Source of the DNA: Methanosarcinales archaeon
GTDB lineage: Archaea; Halobacteriota; Methanosarcinia; Methanosarcinales; Methanocomedenaceae
Direction of reading: 5' to 3'
Length of the DNA stretch: 6,254 nt
NCBI GenBank assembly: GCA_030666885.1
Contig: DAOUWY010000118.1
Span: 1 to 6,254 of the forward strand
Below, piece after piece: positions 1 through 6,044 of the stretch (the first letter of the stretch is position 1; each line of letters begins with the position of its first letter). The notes below the pieces were generated by a model, which was given only the letters and a program-made list of their open reading frames with translations, ran no database searches and was not told where the DNA came from. Made by a program: the position numbers and the translations under genes.

Positions 1-206
1 ACAAGGTTCGTAGTGCGGTACAAAAACCCTGATAGGTGTGAGGTCACCTCACCTCTGGAATTCATGAGGGGAGTACCGTCCCTCTGCCTGATAATACTCA
101 GGAACTGGTACAGGGTATTGAAAGCATCGATAGCCACCACCTTGCCTGCCAGGTCACTTAACTGGATCTCGTGTTTTTCAAAGATATCGCCCAATTCCAC
201 GCCCAT
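1..206 (-). CDS. fen: Flap endonuclease 1 (FEN-1), N-terminal part, cut by the window edge
   Basis: The first 68 residues are visible; the rest lies beyond position 1. They begin MGVELGDIF and match the N domain of archaeal FEN-1/XPG nucleases, which remove 5' flaps during Okazaki-fragment maturation and base-excision repair. Diagnostic stretches are VVAIDAFNTLYQFL (residues 23-36), where D27 fits the first conserved metal-binding aspartate, then IRQRDGTPL (39-47) and TSHLSGFLYRTTNL (55-68). The start ATG is chosen because the family begins MGV at this place and a GGAG lies 8 nt upstream on the minus strand. The gene starts 36 bp after the stop of the VWA gene on the same strand, so it may be cotranscribed with the AAA+/VWA pair, although no functional link is known to me. 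No damage is visible in the part present. Identification is firm. Confidence 0.93.
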   Translation of the reverse strand, partial: MGVELGDIFEKHEIQLSDLAGKVVAIDAFNTLYQFLSIIRQRDGTPLMNSRGEVTSHLSGFLYRTTNL

Positions 207-242
207 ATTCCCTACTCCAAAAATTTCCACCTGACGTATTTA

Positions 243-1586
243 CTACACATTAGTAAAATATGATGCATCATCCCTCTGGTCGCTGATAGCATTATATAGT
301 GTTTCCTTGTTCATTCGTTCGGGGTGGTAATATCTGCCATTTACCTCTTCTGCTATCCCGCTGGCAAGTTTTGAACCGTGACTGCTCATATCCACTACAA
401 GCACCTGGACTCCTTCGTTTACCACATGATGCAACACCATTGAAAGTTCCCTGCGGATATTACCGCCCACTTCCAGGGGCACGTTGGACTTACCATCCGT
501 TACAAGAACCATAATAGGAATAGTGGACGGGTCCTTCTTGATCTCATTATGAAGGGAGTGCAGTCCCATCAGGATACCTGAAGCCAGGGGAGTGGTGCCG
601 CCAAATGGAATAGTCTCAAGATACCGTTTTGCTCGTTCTACCGATGACGTAAAGGGTAGTATAAGTTCGCCTTTCCGGCCGCTGTATGTGACCAGCGATA
701 CCTTATCCCTCCGCTGGTATGCATCCTTTAACAACGCCACTATCACGCTGCGGGTGATGTCCACCTTGTCCATTTCATCCATGCTGCCGCTGGTATCCAT
801 CACAATATTGATGAGAGTGGCAATACGCCTGCGCCTGACCTTTTCCCTGTAATCGCTTTTCTTGACCCTTATCTTGCCATTCTCAGCATGCAGTGCCGCC
901 GCCCTTATGGTCGGGGCCACTGCAATATCGGTAACTTCGCCGTCAGGCAGGCGGGATCTCACATACCTGCCCCGCTTTCCTTTGGTCAGGACCTCTGCCC
1001 TTCTGCCGCTCTTCATCTGGCTGGTGACCAATTTCTTTTTTCGTTTCCTGGCAAAGTCACTGAGTATATTTCTTACGATCATTTCATCTGATTTTGCCCT
1101 GATTTTAGTATCTTCAATTCCAGGTTCCTCTACAACTTCAAGCTCTTTATCACCTGGGGCTTTGTATACTGGTGCTATTAACTCGGGTGTTCTCGGTACC
1201 GGGGCCACATATGTGGGCGTATGGTATATGGGAGTGCGATGGTCCACCTTTATTACAGGTTTCGGTCCGATCTCCAAAATAGCATCGGGTCTCTTACGTT
1301 TCGGGATAGGAATATCATCGAACACCTCACATAAAATATCGTATGGGTCCAGCACTACATAGGACTTGTCTGCCATAATGTAGGCATGGACCACTTCGTC
1401 CAGGCGGATCTGGTCCCTTAAACCCACGAGCAATTCTTTGATATGGTCAGAATCATCCTTGTCGAACTCATTGATCTCAGTTTTAGGTATCCTGATCGCC
1501 AGGAGGGGTTTGCCGATATGGAACACTTTAATGCCGTATTCCTTTTTCAGGTTATTTCGCATCCTACCGGCAATGATATCGCTCAT
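243..1586 (-). CDS. VWA-domain protein, ChlD/BchD C-terminal-half type (metallochelatase-like subunit)
   Basis: This is a 447-residue protein. Residues about 190-250 carry the basic linker typical of ChlD/BchD before the VWA domain (SGRRAEVLTKGKRGRYVRSR, then DIAVAPTIRAAALH). A VWA domain follows at about 256-435. Its metal-ion-dependent adhesion site looks complete: DTSGS at 264-268, a GGTTPLASG block at 329-337 supplying the threonine, and TDG at 363-365. Canonical ChlD has an AAA-like N-terminal domain. Here that is replaced by about 110 unrecognised residues plus a proline/tyrosine-rich linker (about 119-144). The start is fixed by an ATGA overlap with the stop of the upstream AAA+ gene, implying translational coupling. 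By family, VWA partners couple ATPase hexamers to a substrate, for example insertion of Mg, Co or Ni into a tetrapyrrole, or remodelling by MoxR-type machines. The actual substrate is unknown. There are no membrane segments or signal peptide, so a cytoplasmic protein is expected. Confidence 0.88.
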   Translation of the reverse strand: MSDIIAGRMRNNLKKEYGIKVFHIGKPLLAIRIPKTEINEFDKDDSDHIKELLVGLRDQIRLDEVVHAYIMADKSYVVLDPYDILCEVFDDIPIPKRKRPDAILEIGPKPVIKVDHRTPIYHTPTYVAPVPRTPELIAPVYKAPGDKELEVVEEPGIEDTKIRAKSDEMIVRNILSDFARKRKKKLVTSQMKSGRRAEVLTKGKRGRYVRSRLPDGEVTDIAVAPTIRAAALHAENGKIRVKKSDYREKVRRRRIATLINIVMDTSGSMDEMDKVDITRSVIVALLKDAYQRRDKVSLVTYSGRKGELILPFTSSVERAKRYLETIPFGGTTPLASGILMGLHSLHNEIKKDPSTIPIMVLVTDGKSNVPLEVGGNIRRELSMVLHHVVNEGVQVLVVDMSSHGSKLASGIAEEVNGRYYHPERMNKETLYNAISDQRDDASYFTNV

Positions 1587-2701
1587 TTCTCTACCAGGCG
1601 TCTTAACAGTTCAACACTGAACTCTTCCTCTTCGAACGGCCGCTTTCTCATCCTGTGCGGCAGTACCATCTCAGCAGCTTCCACAATATCCTCATTGGTG
1701 ACCCGGTCCCTGCCCTCGAAAGCCGCATTGGTACGGGCAGTCCTCTCGATCATGATATCTGCCCTGTGCCCATCAACATTGAATTCTATACATATTTCGG
1801 CTATGGTCTGGAGATTATCCCTGGTCGTTACCACTCTCGGAAGCATCTGCTGGGCCTTTACTATCCTGGAATTTAAACGGTCCTGTTCGGGCTGGAACTC
1901 TTTCCTGAAGCCATCAGGGTCGTCATTAAACCTATTGGTCTGCTCCACGATCTCAACTCTTTGTTCCAGGTCCTGGATACCCACTACCTCTGTCTGCAGG
2001 GCTATCCTGTCCAGTAGCTGGGGCCGCAGTTCCCCTTCTTCAGGATTCATACTCCCGACAATTATGAACTTGGCGGGATGGCTTACACTTACTCCTTCCC
2101 TTTCCACAGTGTTCACGCCCATGGCCGCCGCATCCAGTAGTGCATCCACTACAAAATCATCCAGCAGGTTTATTTCATCCACATACAGGATGCCGCCGTT
2201 AGCCTCGGCAAGGATGCCTGGTTCATATGCTTTGAGACCTTCGGTGACTGCCTTTTCTATGTCCAGGCTGCCCACAACCCGGTCCTCTGTGGCACCAACA
2301 GGCAGGTCGACCACTTTCATGAGGCGTTTTTCAGTAGTGATGGTCCCTTCTTTTTTACGTTCCTGACATTCCCAGCAGAATTTATCCTCGTCATGAGGGT
2401 TGCAGCTGTACGTACATCCCGAGACCACTTCGATCTCCGGCAGTATCTCAGCCAGACCCCTGACGGCAGTGGATTTTGCAGTTCCCTTCTGCCCCCTTAT
2501 CAACACTCCGCCGATAGAAGGATTTATTGCATTCAGGATCAGGGCACGTTTCATCTTCTCCTGGCCCACAATAGCTGTAAAGGGATACAGTACCCTGTGG
2601 GTCTTGGTCTCGATCCTGGCCTTCATTATCTGTCTGGACTCGTCCACTTCTTCCACTTTCGGGATTTCCCGGATATTACCATGAATACTGATATTGCCCA
2701 T
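1583..2701 (-). CDS. AAA+ ATPase, Mg-chelatase subunit ChlI/BchI-like
   Basis: This is a 372-residue protein, slightly longer than typical BchI (about 340-350) because of an N-terminal extension of about 38 residues before YPFTAIVGQ. AAA+ motifs appear in order: Walker A GQKGTAKST (70-78), Walker B ILYVDE (171-176), sensor-1 region IIVGSMNPEEGELRPQLLDR (213-232) with N219 and the conserved arginines, and a C-terminal helical lid with GHRADIMIERTART (311-324). Between Walker A and B a CxxxC...CxxC set (C96, C100, C109, C112) could bind a metal; similar cysteine insertions occur in other ChlI-like proteins, so it is not unique. A GAGG lies 8 nt before the start ATG. The gene overlaps the downstream VWA gene by ATGA, so the two are almost certainly made together as an ATPase/VWA complex. 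A cobN- or bchH-like catalytic subunit is not in this window, so the metal or substrate cannot be assigned. MoxR-like chaperone activity is an alternative. Confidence 0.92.
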   Translation of the reverse strand: MGNISIHGNIREIPKVEEVDESRQIMKARIETKTHRVLYPFTAIVGQEKMKRALILNAINPSIGGVLIRGQKGTAKSTAVRGLAEILPEIEVVSGCTYSCNPHDEDKFCWECQERKKEGTITTEKRLMKVVDLPVGATEDRVVGSLDIEKAVTEGLKAYEPGILAEANGGILYVDEINLLDDFVVDALLDAAAMGVNTVEREGVSVSHPAKFIIVGSMNPEEGELRPQLLDRIALQTEVVGIQDLEQRVEIVEQTNRFNDDPDGFRKEFQPEQDRLNSRIVKAQQMLPRVVTTRDNLQTIAEICIEFNVDGHRADIMIERTARTNAAFEGRDRVTNEDIVEAAEMVLPHRMRKRPFEEEEFSVELLRRLVEK

Positions 2702-2728
2702 TTTTATAGCCTCATTATTAATATATAA

Positions 2729-3142
2729 TTAATAGATAAAATATCTAAATGACATTGTGTATAGTAATGCTAATATTAAAACGAAGAGGGAAATTGCGAA
2801 ACATACAAACACTATTATCATACGTCCGCCCCTTTCTTTTTTTGAGATCGCATGCGTTTCATAGATCGAGACCAACATTGTAATAAAGAAAAAAATCGCC
2901 GATATTATCAAAAAAGTCCCCACAACCAGGACAAATTGTGCTTCGAATGTCAGGTTTGCTTGAGGGTTTATCAAACTTAGTAAGAATTCTTTTCCTTTTG
3001 CTTCATATGCTGTGGTCACCATTAATACCACGTATAAAACATTACCCACACCCATAATGGCTGCCGATAAAGCAGCACTAAGCAATGTTATAAGCGAACC
3101 GATGTCAGGTATATCAAGGTCCATCTTCCATTCATTTTCCAT
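2729..3142 (-). CDS. Three-helix integral membrane protein of unknown function
   Basis: I do not recognise this 137-residue protein. It has a short acidic N-terminus (MENEWKMDLDIPD) and three hydrophobic segments at about 17-45, 69-94 and 108-131. The loop between segments 2 and 3 is basic (SKKERGGR, 100-107), which by the positive-inside rule puts it in the cytoplasm, with the N-terminus inside and C-terminus outside. The loop between segments 1 and 2 holds a possible glycosylation sequon, NLT (63-65). There are no catalytic motifs and no cysteine pairs. AGGTGA sits 5 nt before the ATG, a strong ribosome binding site supporting a real gene. The stop lies 27 bp before the AAA+ gene on the same strand, suggesting a shared transcript and possibly a membrane anchor or partner for the AAA+/VWA pair. 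That partnership is inference from position only. Confidence 0.75.
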   Translation of the reverse strand: MENEWKMDLDIPDIGSLITLLSAALSAAIMGVGNVLYVVLMVTTAYEAKGKEFLLSLINPQANLTFEAQFVLVVGTFLIISAIFFFITMLVSIYETHAISKKERGGRMIIVFVCFAISLFVLILALLYTMSFRYFIY

Positions 3143-3195
3143 TTATTTCACCTAATTTCGATATGCTAAGAATCATTATATTAAGATATCTTCTT

Positions 3196-3210
3196 GATAT
3201 AAAGATATTT
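3196..3210 (-). promoter_or_regulatory. Possible TATA region for the membrane-protein gene
   Basis: Read on the minus strand, this holds an AT-rich box CTTTATATC preceded by AAATAT. A start about 25 nt further on would give a leader of roughly 30 nt that includes the AGGTGA ribosome binding site of the membrane-protein gene. The whole spacer is AT-rich, so this is a weak call. Confidence 0.3.
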
Positions 3211-3267
3211 ACCTGAATGATACAATTTGGATAATAATTAATTATTTCTTGATCGGTATAAAATCAA

Positions 3268-3285
3268 TCGAAAACATTATAAATA
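3268..3285 (+). promoter_or_regulatory. Archaeal BRE/TATA promoter, plus strand
   Basis: TCGAAAAC (3268-3275, BRE-like and purine-rich) is followed by TTATAAATA (3277-3285), close to the archaeal TATA consensus. About 27 nt from the TATA centre falls at position 3308, exactly at the base of the GC-rich hairpin 3309-3358. No plus-strand protein gene follows, so the promoter most plausibly drives a small RNA. A second TATA-like box (TATAAAAT, 3257-3264) lies just upstream. Confidence 0.5.
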
Positions 3286-3307
3286 AGTTGTTACTTACAT
3301 AATATCA

Positions 3308-3367
3308 TTGGGGCATTAAACGGCATCGTATCCATCCCCTCCGATCCGTCAAGCCCCATTACTTTTC
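3308..3367 (+). ncRNA. Candidate small structured RNA (hairpin plus U-rich end)
   Basis: The stretch folds as a long hairpin. TGGGGC (3309-3314) pairs with GCCCCA (3353-3358). After an asymmetric internal loop (ATTAA against CAA), ACGG pairs with CCGT and ATCG with CGAT, around a single bulged C (3324). The 13-nt apical loop (3329-3341) is pyrimidine-rich with CCCCTC, resembling an anti-Shine-Dalgarno sequence. A TTACTTTTC tract follows the stem, as expected for archaeal termination. A good promoter lies at the right distance upstream. The transcript would be antisense to the sequence just after the metG stop. It matches no RNA family I know: not a tRNA, and no C/D or H/ACA boxes. Alternatively the fold acts on the minus strand as a metG 3'-end structure. 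Confidence 0.38.
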
Positions 3368-3378
3368 ATATATGGTTT

Positions 3379-5409
3379 CTATCTGATCGGTGTACCGTTT
3401 TCCACTTTACTTTCGGGCTGCAGCAGCACTGCTCCGTTATCATCGGCAGCCAGGATCATTCCCCTGGATTCCACGCCGAACAGTTTGGCAGGTTTCATAT
3501 TTGCCAGCAGGACAATTTGCCTGCCCACCAGTTCACCTGCAACATGTGTCAGGGCAATACCCGCCACCACCTGTCTTGGAATGTCCTCTCCGATATCGAC
3601 CTGGAGTTTTAGTAATTTATCAGACCCTTTTATGGCTTCGGCAGAAACTATAGTCCCTGCCCTGATATCCATTGTATTGAACTCCTCAAATGTAACAGCA
3701 GGAATAACAGGGACCTGCGGTGCGCCCTTTTCCTCTTTTGCCATTGCTTCGGCTATTCGTTTGTTCATAATAACCTCCATCTCGTCTATCTTCTTATCAT
3801 CTATCTTTGTGAACAGTATTGCAGGTTTTGGCAGGGGCCTTCTGGATTCCAGTTCTACCAGCCCTTCATCATACTTCATATGGCTGACATCGCCCTCTAA
3901 CCCCAGGTGACACCACGCCTCATTCATTTTAATAGGTATAACGGGCTCAAACAGAAGTACCAGTGCCTTTGCGACCTGGAGGCTGTCCCTGACCACCCCT
4001 ACACAGGCATTAGGATCGTTCTTGATCAGGTGCCAGGGCTCATTTGACTGGAAATATGTATTGCCGTATGCGGAAAGACCCATTATTATGTCTATTGCCT
4101 TCTTGAACTCGTATTCTTCCATGGCTTCGGTCACTTTCCCGATGGTGCCGCGTATCTCATCCATGACTTTGTCAGACACCGCCCCCTCAGGTACCTCACC
4201 AAAGTTCTTATGCGTGAAATGCAGCGTACGATAAAGGAAATTTCCCAGTGAACCCACAAGTTCGTTGTTCACTTTTTCCTGGAATACTTTCCATGAGAAG
4301 TTCAGGTCCTTGGTATGAGAAGTGTAGCTGGCCAGGTAATAGCGCAGCAGGTCGGGATGGAATCCATGGTCCAGGTAGTCATCGTTAACCCAGACCACAT
4401 AACCCCTGCTCTTACTGAAGGTCTTATCCTCGATCTTTACCATGCCTGAAGCCACCACGGCGTTCGGTAGCGAATAATTGGCACCTTTTAGCATTGCAGG
4501 CCAGAATATGCAGTGATGGTAGGCTATATCCAGGCCGATGAAGTGTATTATACTGGAATCACCCTGCCAGATCTGTTTCCAGTCCGATCCGGCATTATTA
4601 CAGTACTCTTCTGTGAACGAGATATATCCTATTGGGGCGTCAACCCATACATATACCACAAGTTCGTCATGACCAGGGAACCTGACACCCCATTCAAGGT
4701 TGCGTGTGATACACCAATCCCTGAGTTCCTGGTTCACCCATTCCCTGGCATAGTTGCGGGCATTGGATGTCCCGCCCAGGGTTTCCAGGTATTCCAGCAG
4801 GAAGTCCCTGAATGATGACAATTTGAAGAAGAAATGCTCTTGCTCCCTGTATTCTGCCTTGTTCCCGCATATTTTGCATACTGGTTCCAGTATCTCTCCC
4901 GGCTCCAGGTGCCTGTTGCATCCCTGGTCGCATTCGTCACCTCTTGCAGGTGATTCACAGTAGGGACAGATACCTTCCACATAACGATCGGGCAGGGATC
5001 GTTCACAATGGCTGCAGTATGCCAGGTCGATCGTCCTGGGATATACATAATTGTTCTCGATCAACCTGTTAACAATATCATTAGTACGGTTGTGGTTGAC
5101 AGCTCCATCCGTAGTGCCGAAGAAGTTGAACCGGATGCCCAGTTTTTTGAATACTTCGTCAAAATGATGGTGGTATTTCTCAATGAGTTTACCGGGAGTG
5201 GTATTTGTCTGTTCGGCACTGACGACTATAGGTGTGCCGTGGGTATCTGAACCGCACACAAAAACGGTTTTCAGGCCCTGTTTATGCAGGGACCTGACAA
5301 AGATATCGGCAGGGACATATGTGCGCAGGTGTCCTATATGGCATTCACCATTTGCATATGGCAGTCCGCAGGTGACCAGAACGGGCTTATCAGCAGGGAA
5401 ATTTGACAT
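3379..5409 (-). CDS. metG: Methionyl-tRNA synthetase with fused C-terminal tRNA-binding domain
   Basis: This 676-residue class I aminoacyl-tRNA synthetase charges tRNA-Met with methionine in the cytoplasm. The catalytic Rossmann fold opens with PVLVTCGLPYANG (9-21) and carries HIGH at 24-27. The connective domain has two zinc-knuckle cysteine sets (C132/C135 with C148/C151; C160/C164 with C178/C181). The KMSKS-type loop reads TFSKS at 330-334. An anticodon-binding helical domain spans about 365-550, and an EMAPII/Trbp-like OB-fold domain spans about 575-676 (DIRAGTIVSAE, VAGIA, ANMKPAKLFGVESRGM). The order and length match the fused form that I recall from Methanosarcinales; many other archaea encode the last domain separately. 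The frame stays open to an ATG at 5475, but I chose 5409. MSNFPADKPV matches the family N-terminus, GGAGG lies 11 nt upstream, and the extra 22 residues resemble nothing in the family. It is divergent from the hisF remnant. No defects are visible. Confidence 0.96.
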   Translation of the reverse strand: MSNFPADKPVLVTCGLPYANGECHIGHLRTYVPADIFVRSLHKQGLKTVFVCGSDTHGTPIVVSAEQTNTTPGKLIEKYHHHFDEVFKKLGIRFNFFGTTDGAVNHNRTNDIVNRLIENNYVYPRTIDLAYCSHCERSLPDRYVEGICPYCESPARGDECDQGCNRHLEPGEILEPVCKICGNKAEYREQEHFFFKLSSFRDFLLEYLETLGGTSNARNYAREWVNQELRDWCITRNLEWGVRFPGHDELVVYVWVDAPIGYISFTEEYCNNAGSDWKQIWQGDSSIIHFIGLDIAYHHCIFWPAMLKGANYSLPNAVVASGMVKIEDKTFSKSRGYVVWVNDDYLDHGFHPDLLRYYLASYTSHTKDLNFSWKVFQEKVNNELVGSLGNFLYRTLHFTHKNFGEVPEGAVSDKVMDEIRGTIGKVTEAMEEYEFKKAIDIIMGLSAYGNTYFQSNEPWHLIKNDPNACVGVVRDSLQVAKALVLLFEPVIPIKMNEAWCHLGLEGDVSHMKYDEGLVELESRRPLPKPAILFTKIDDKKIDEMEVIMNKRIAEAMAKEEKGAPQVPVIPAVTFEEFNTMDIRAGTIVSAEAIKGSDKLLKLQVDIGEDIPRQVVAGIALTHVAGELVGRQIVLLANMKPAKLFGVESRGMILAADDNGAVLLQPESKVENGTPIR

Positions 5410-5490
5410 TGATTTTGAATCCTCCATAATAACAGTATGTTTTAAGCAGTATGCCTGATGTGATATGATGCTCATGAATGGATGTTTATT

Positions 5491-5500
5491 CTAAAATATG
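5491..5500. promoter_or_regulatory. AT-rich core able to serve as TATA box for metG and for the divergent hisF remnant
   Basis: CTAAAATATG reads as a TATA-like box in both directions. On the minus strand a start about 27 nt on would fall near 5468, giving metG a leader of about 60 nt that excludes the upstream ATG at 5475 and so fits the start at 5409. On the plus strand a start near 5522 would precede the hisF AGGTGA site. Only short motifs support this. Confidence 0.35.
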
Positions 5501-5519
5501 TTTCCCTGGCCAGGTAAAC
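5500..5519. promoter_or_regulatory. Operator-like 20-bp palindrome between metG and hisF
   Basis: GTTTCCCTGGCCAGGTAAAC is a dyad in which nine of ten symmetric pairs match (the exception is 5504/5515), with a perfect CCTGGCCAGG core at 5505-5514. It abuts the shared AT-rich promoter core. It would overlap the BRE position of the metG promoter and sit just downstream of a plus-strand TATA. A dimeric regulator site is plausible; the regulator is unknown. Confidence 0.4.
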
Positions 5520-5533
5520 GAGCATGAATAACA

Positions 5534-5784
5534 AGGTGAAGGAAGACCGGTGCTGGCAAAACGGATAATACCATGCCTGGGCCGTATCTAATGCGATCAA
5601 TATTCCGGTGATTGCCTCGGGAAGGGCAGCGGGGCCTGAGCACATGTTCTAAGCGTTTGTGAATGAACATGCAGATGCGGCGCTAGCTGCCAGTATATTC
5701 CATTTCGGTGAATATTCTGTGGGGGATGTTAAGGATTTTTTGATGGAAAAAATCGTTCCTGTGAGGATTGTGGAATCTGGTTAG
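5534..5784 (+). pseudogene. hisF: hisF remnant (imidazole glycerol phosphate synthase cyclase subunit), large internal deletion
   Basis: A ribosome binding site AGGTGA (5534-5539) and a GTG start at 5550 lead into MLAKRIIPCL, the classic HisF N-terminus. After position 5580 the sequence jumps to the HisF C-terminus in a different frame (from 5581): AVSNAINIPVIASGRAAGPE, then HMF, a TAA stop at 5650-5652 where HisF has Glu, then AFVNEHADAALAASIFHFGE and on to a TAG at 5782-5784. About 200 central codons of the roughly 250-residue (beta-alpha)8 barrel are missing, including most catalytic and substrate-binding parts. The phosphate loop normally reading SGGAG is altered to SGRAA. Frameshift, nonsense codon and loop substitutions together indicate a long-dead gene. 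In life HisF works with HisH in histidine synthesis, so a working copy is presumably elsewhere if the organism makes histidine. Confidence 0.88.
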
Positions 5785-5812
5785 TCCCGTCAGCAGGATT
5801 TGTGATTATAGT

Positions 5813-6002
5813 CTAGTGTCGAGTTAACCATACAATATCGCAAGATATATGATCTGACACAGATATATTTTCCAGTAATTTTCAAGATGCAGATTTAAGG
5901 TTGCATCTGCGTTAGTTTAGTGTCAAATCAACATCAAAGTGTCCGATTGTAAGGTGTATTGATGGCGTATTTGGATACATTATAGGGTTGACTTGACACT
6001 AG
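5813..6002. mobile_element. MITE-like element of about 190 bp with terminal inverted repeats
   Basis: The left end (from 5813) reads CTAGTGTCGAGTTAACC. The right end, read inward from 6002 on the minus strand, is CTAGTGTCAAGTCAACC. Over the first 26 positions 21 match and four of the five differences are transitions, suggesting an old element. The outermost CTAG at both ends may be part of the repeat or a 4-bp target duplication; being palindromic it cannot be told apart. No coding capacity for a transposase is seen inside, so the element would be non-autonomous. It contains a hairpin, AGATGCA (5885-5891) with TGCATCT (5902-5908). I cannot name its insertion-sequence family. It lies 28 bp after the hisF remnant. 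Confidence 0.55.
5917..5934 (+). repeat. Internal extra copy of the element's terminal repeat
   Basis: TTAGTGTCAAATCAACAT matches the terminal repeat of the surrounding element at 14 of the first 16 positions, in the same orientation as the left end. With the right end it would bound an 86-bp sub-element. A weaker inverted copy (GATCTGACACAG, 5851-5862) lies in the left part. The region may be two adjacent or nested small elements. Confidence 0.45.
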
Positions 6003-6007
6003 GTGAA

Positions 6008-6032
6008 AGAAATTTATTAGAAAAAAAGAAAT
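6008..6032 (-). terminator. Oligo-T terminator after the coiled-coil gene
   Basis: Read on the minus strand, 13 nt past the TGA of the coiled-coil gene, the sequence is CAATTTCTTTTTTTCTAATA, with seven consecutive T. Archaeal RNA polymerase stops at such T-tracts without needing a hairpin, and none is seen here. Confidence 0.45.
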
Positions 6033-6044
6033 TGACAGAAATAT

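Noticed and set aside
13..234. Plus-strand open frame at the left edge
   Set aside because: It is antisense to the N-terminus of fen, which is unambiguous on the minus strand.
1443..2366. Long plus-strand open frame (307 codons) opposite the AAA+ gene
   Set aside because: It lies almost wholly antisense to a clearly recognised ATPase, its translation is Ser/Thr-rich low-information sequence, and it has no family resemblance; it is an opposite-strand shadow.
2719..2730. TATATATT box on the minus strand as a dedicated promoter for the AAA+ gene
   Set aside because: A start about 27 nt on would fall at the ATG and drop the GAGG ribosome binding site from the message, so readthrough from the upstream gene is more likely.
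3309..3358. tRNA or tRNA fragment (GGGGC...GCCCC acceptor-like ends)
   Set aside because: It is only 50 nt long, has no D or T arm with a GTTCRANNC motif and no anticodon arm; the inner pairs form one continuous hairpin.
5410..5475. Longer metG start adding 22 residues
   Set aside because: The GGAGG site lies inside this stretch, the extra residues match no MetRS N-terminus, and the family begins close to MSNFPADKPV.
5451..5480. C/D-box small RNA suggested by TGATGTGATATGATG
   Set aside because: C-box-like words occur, but no correctly ordered D, C' and D' boxes follow.
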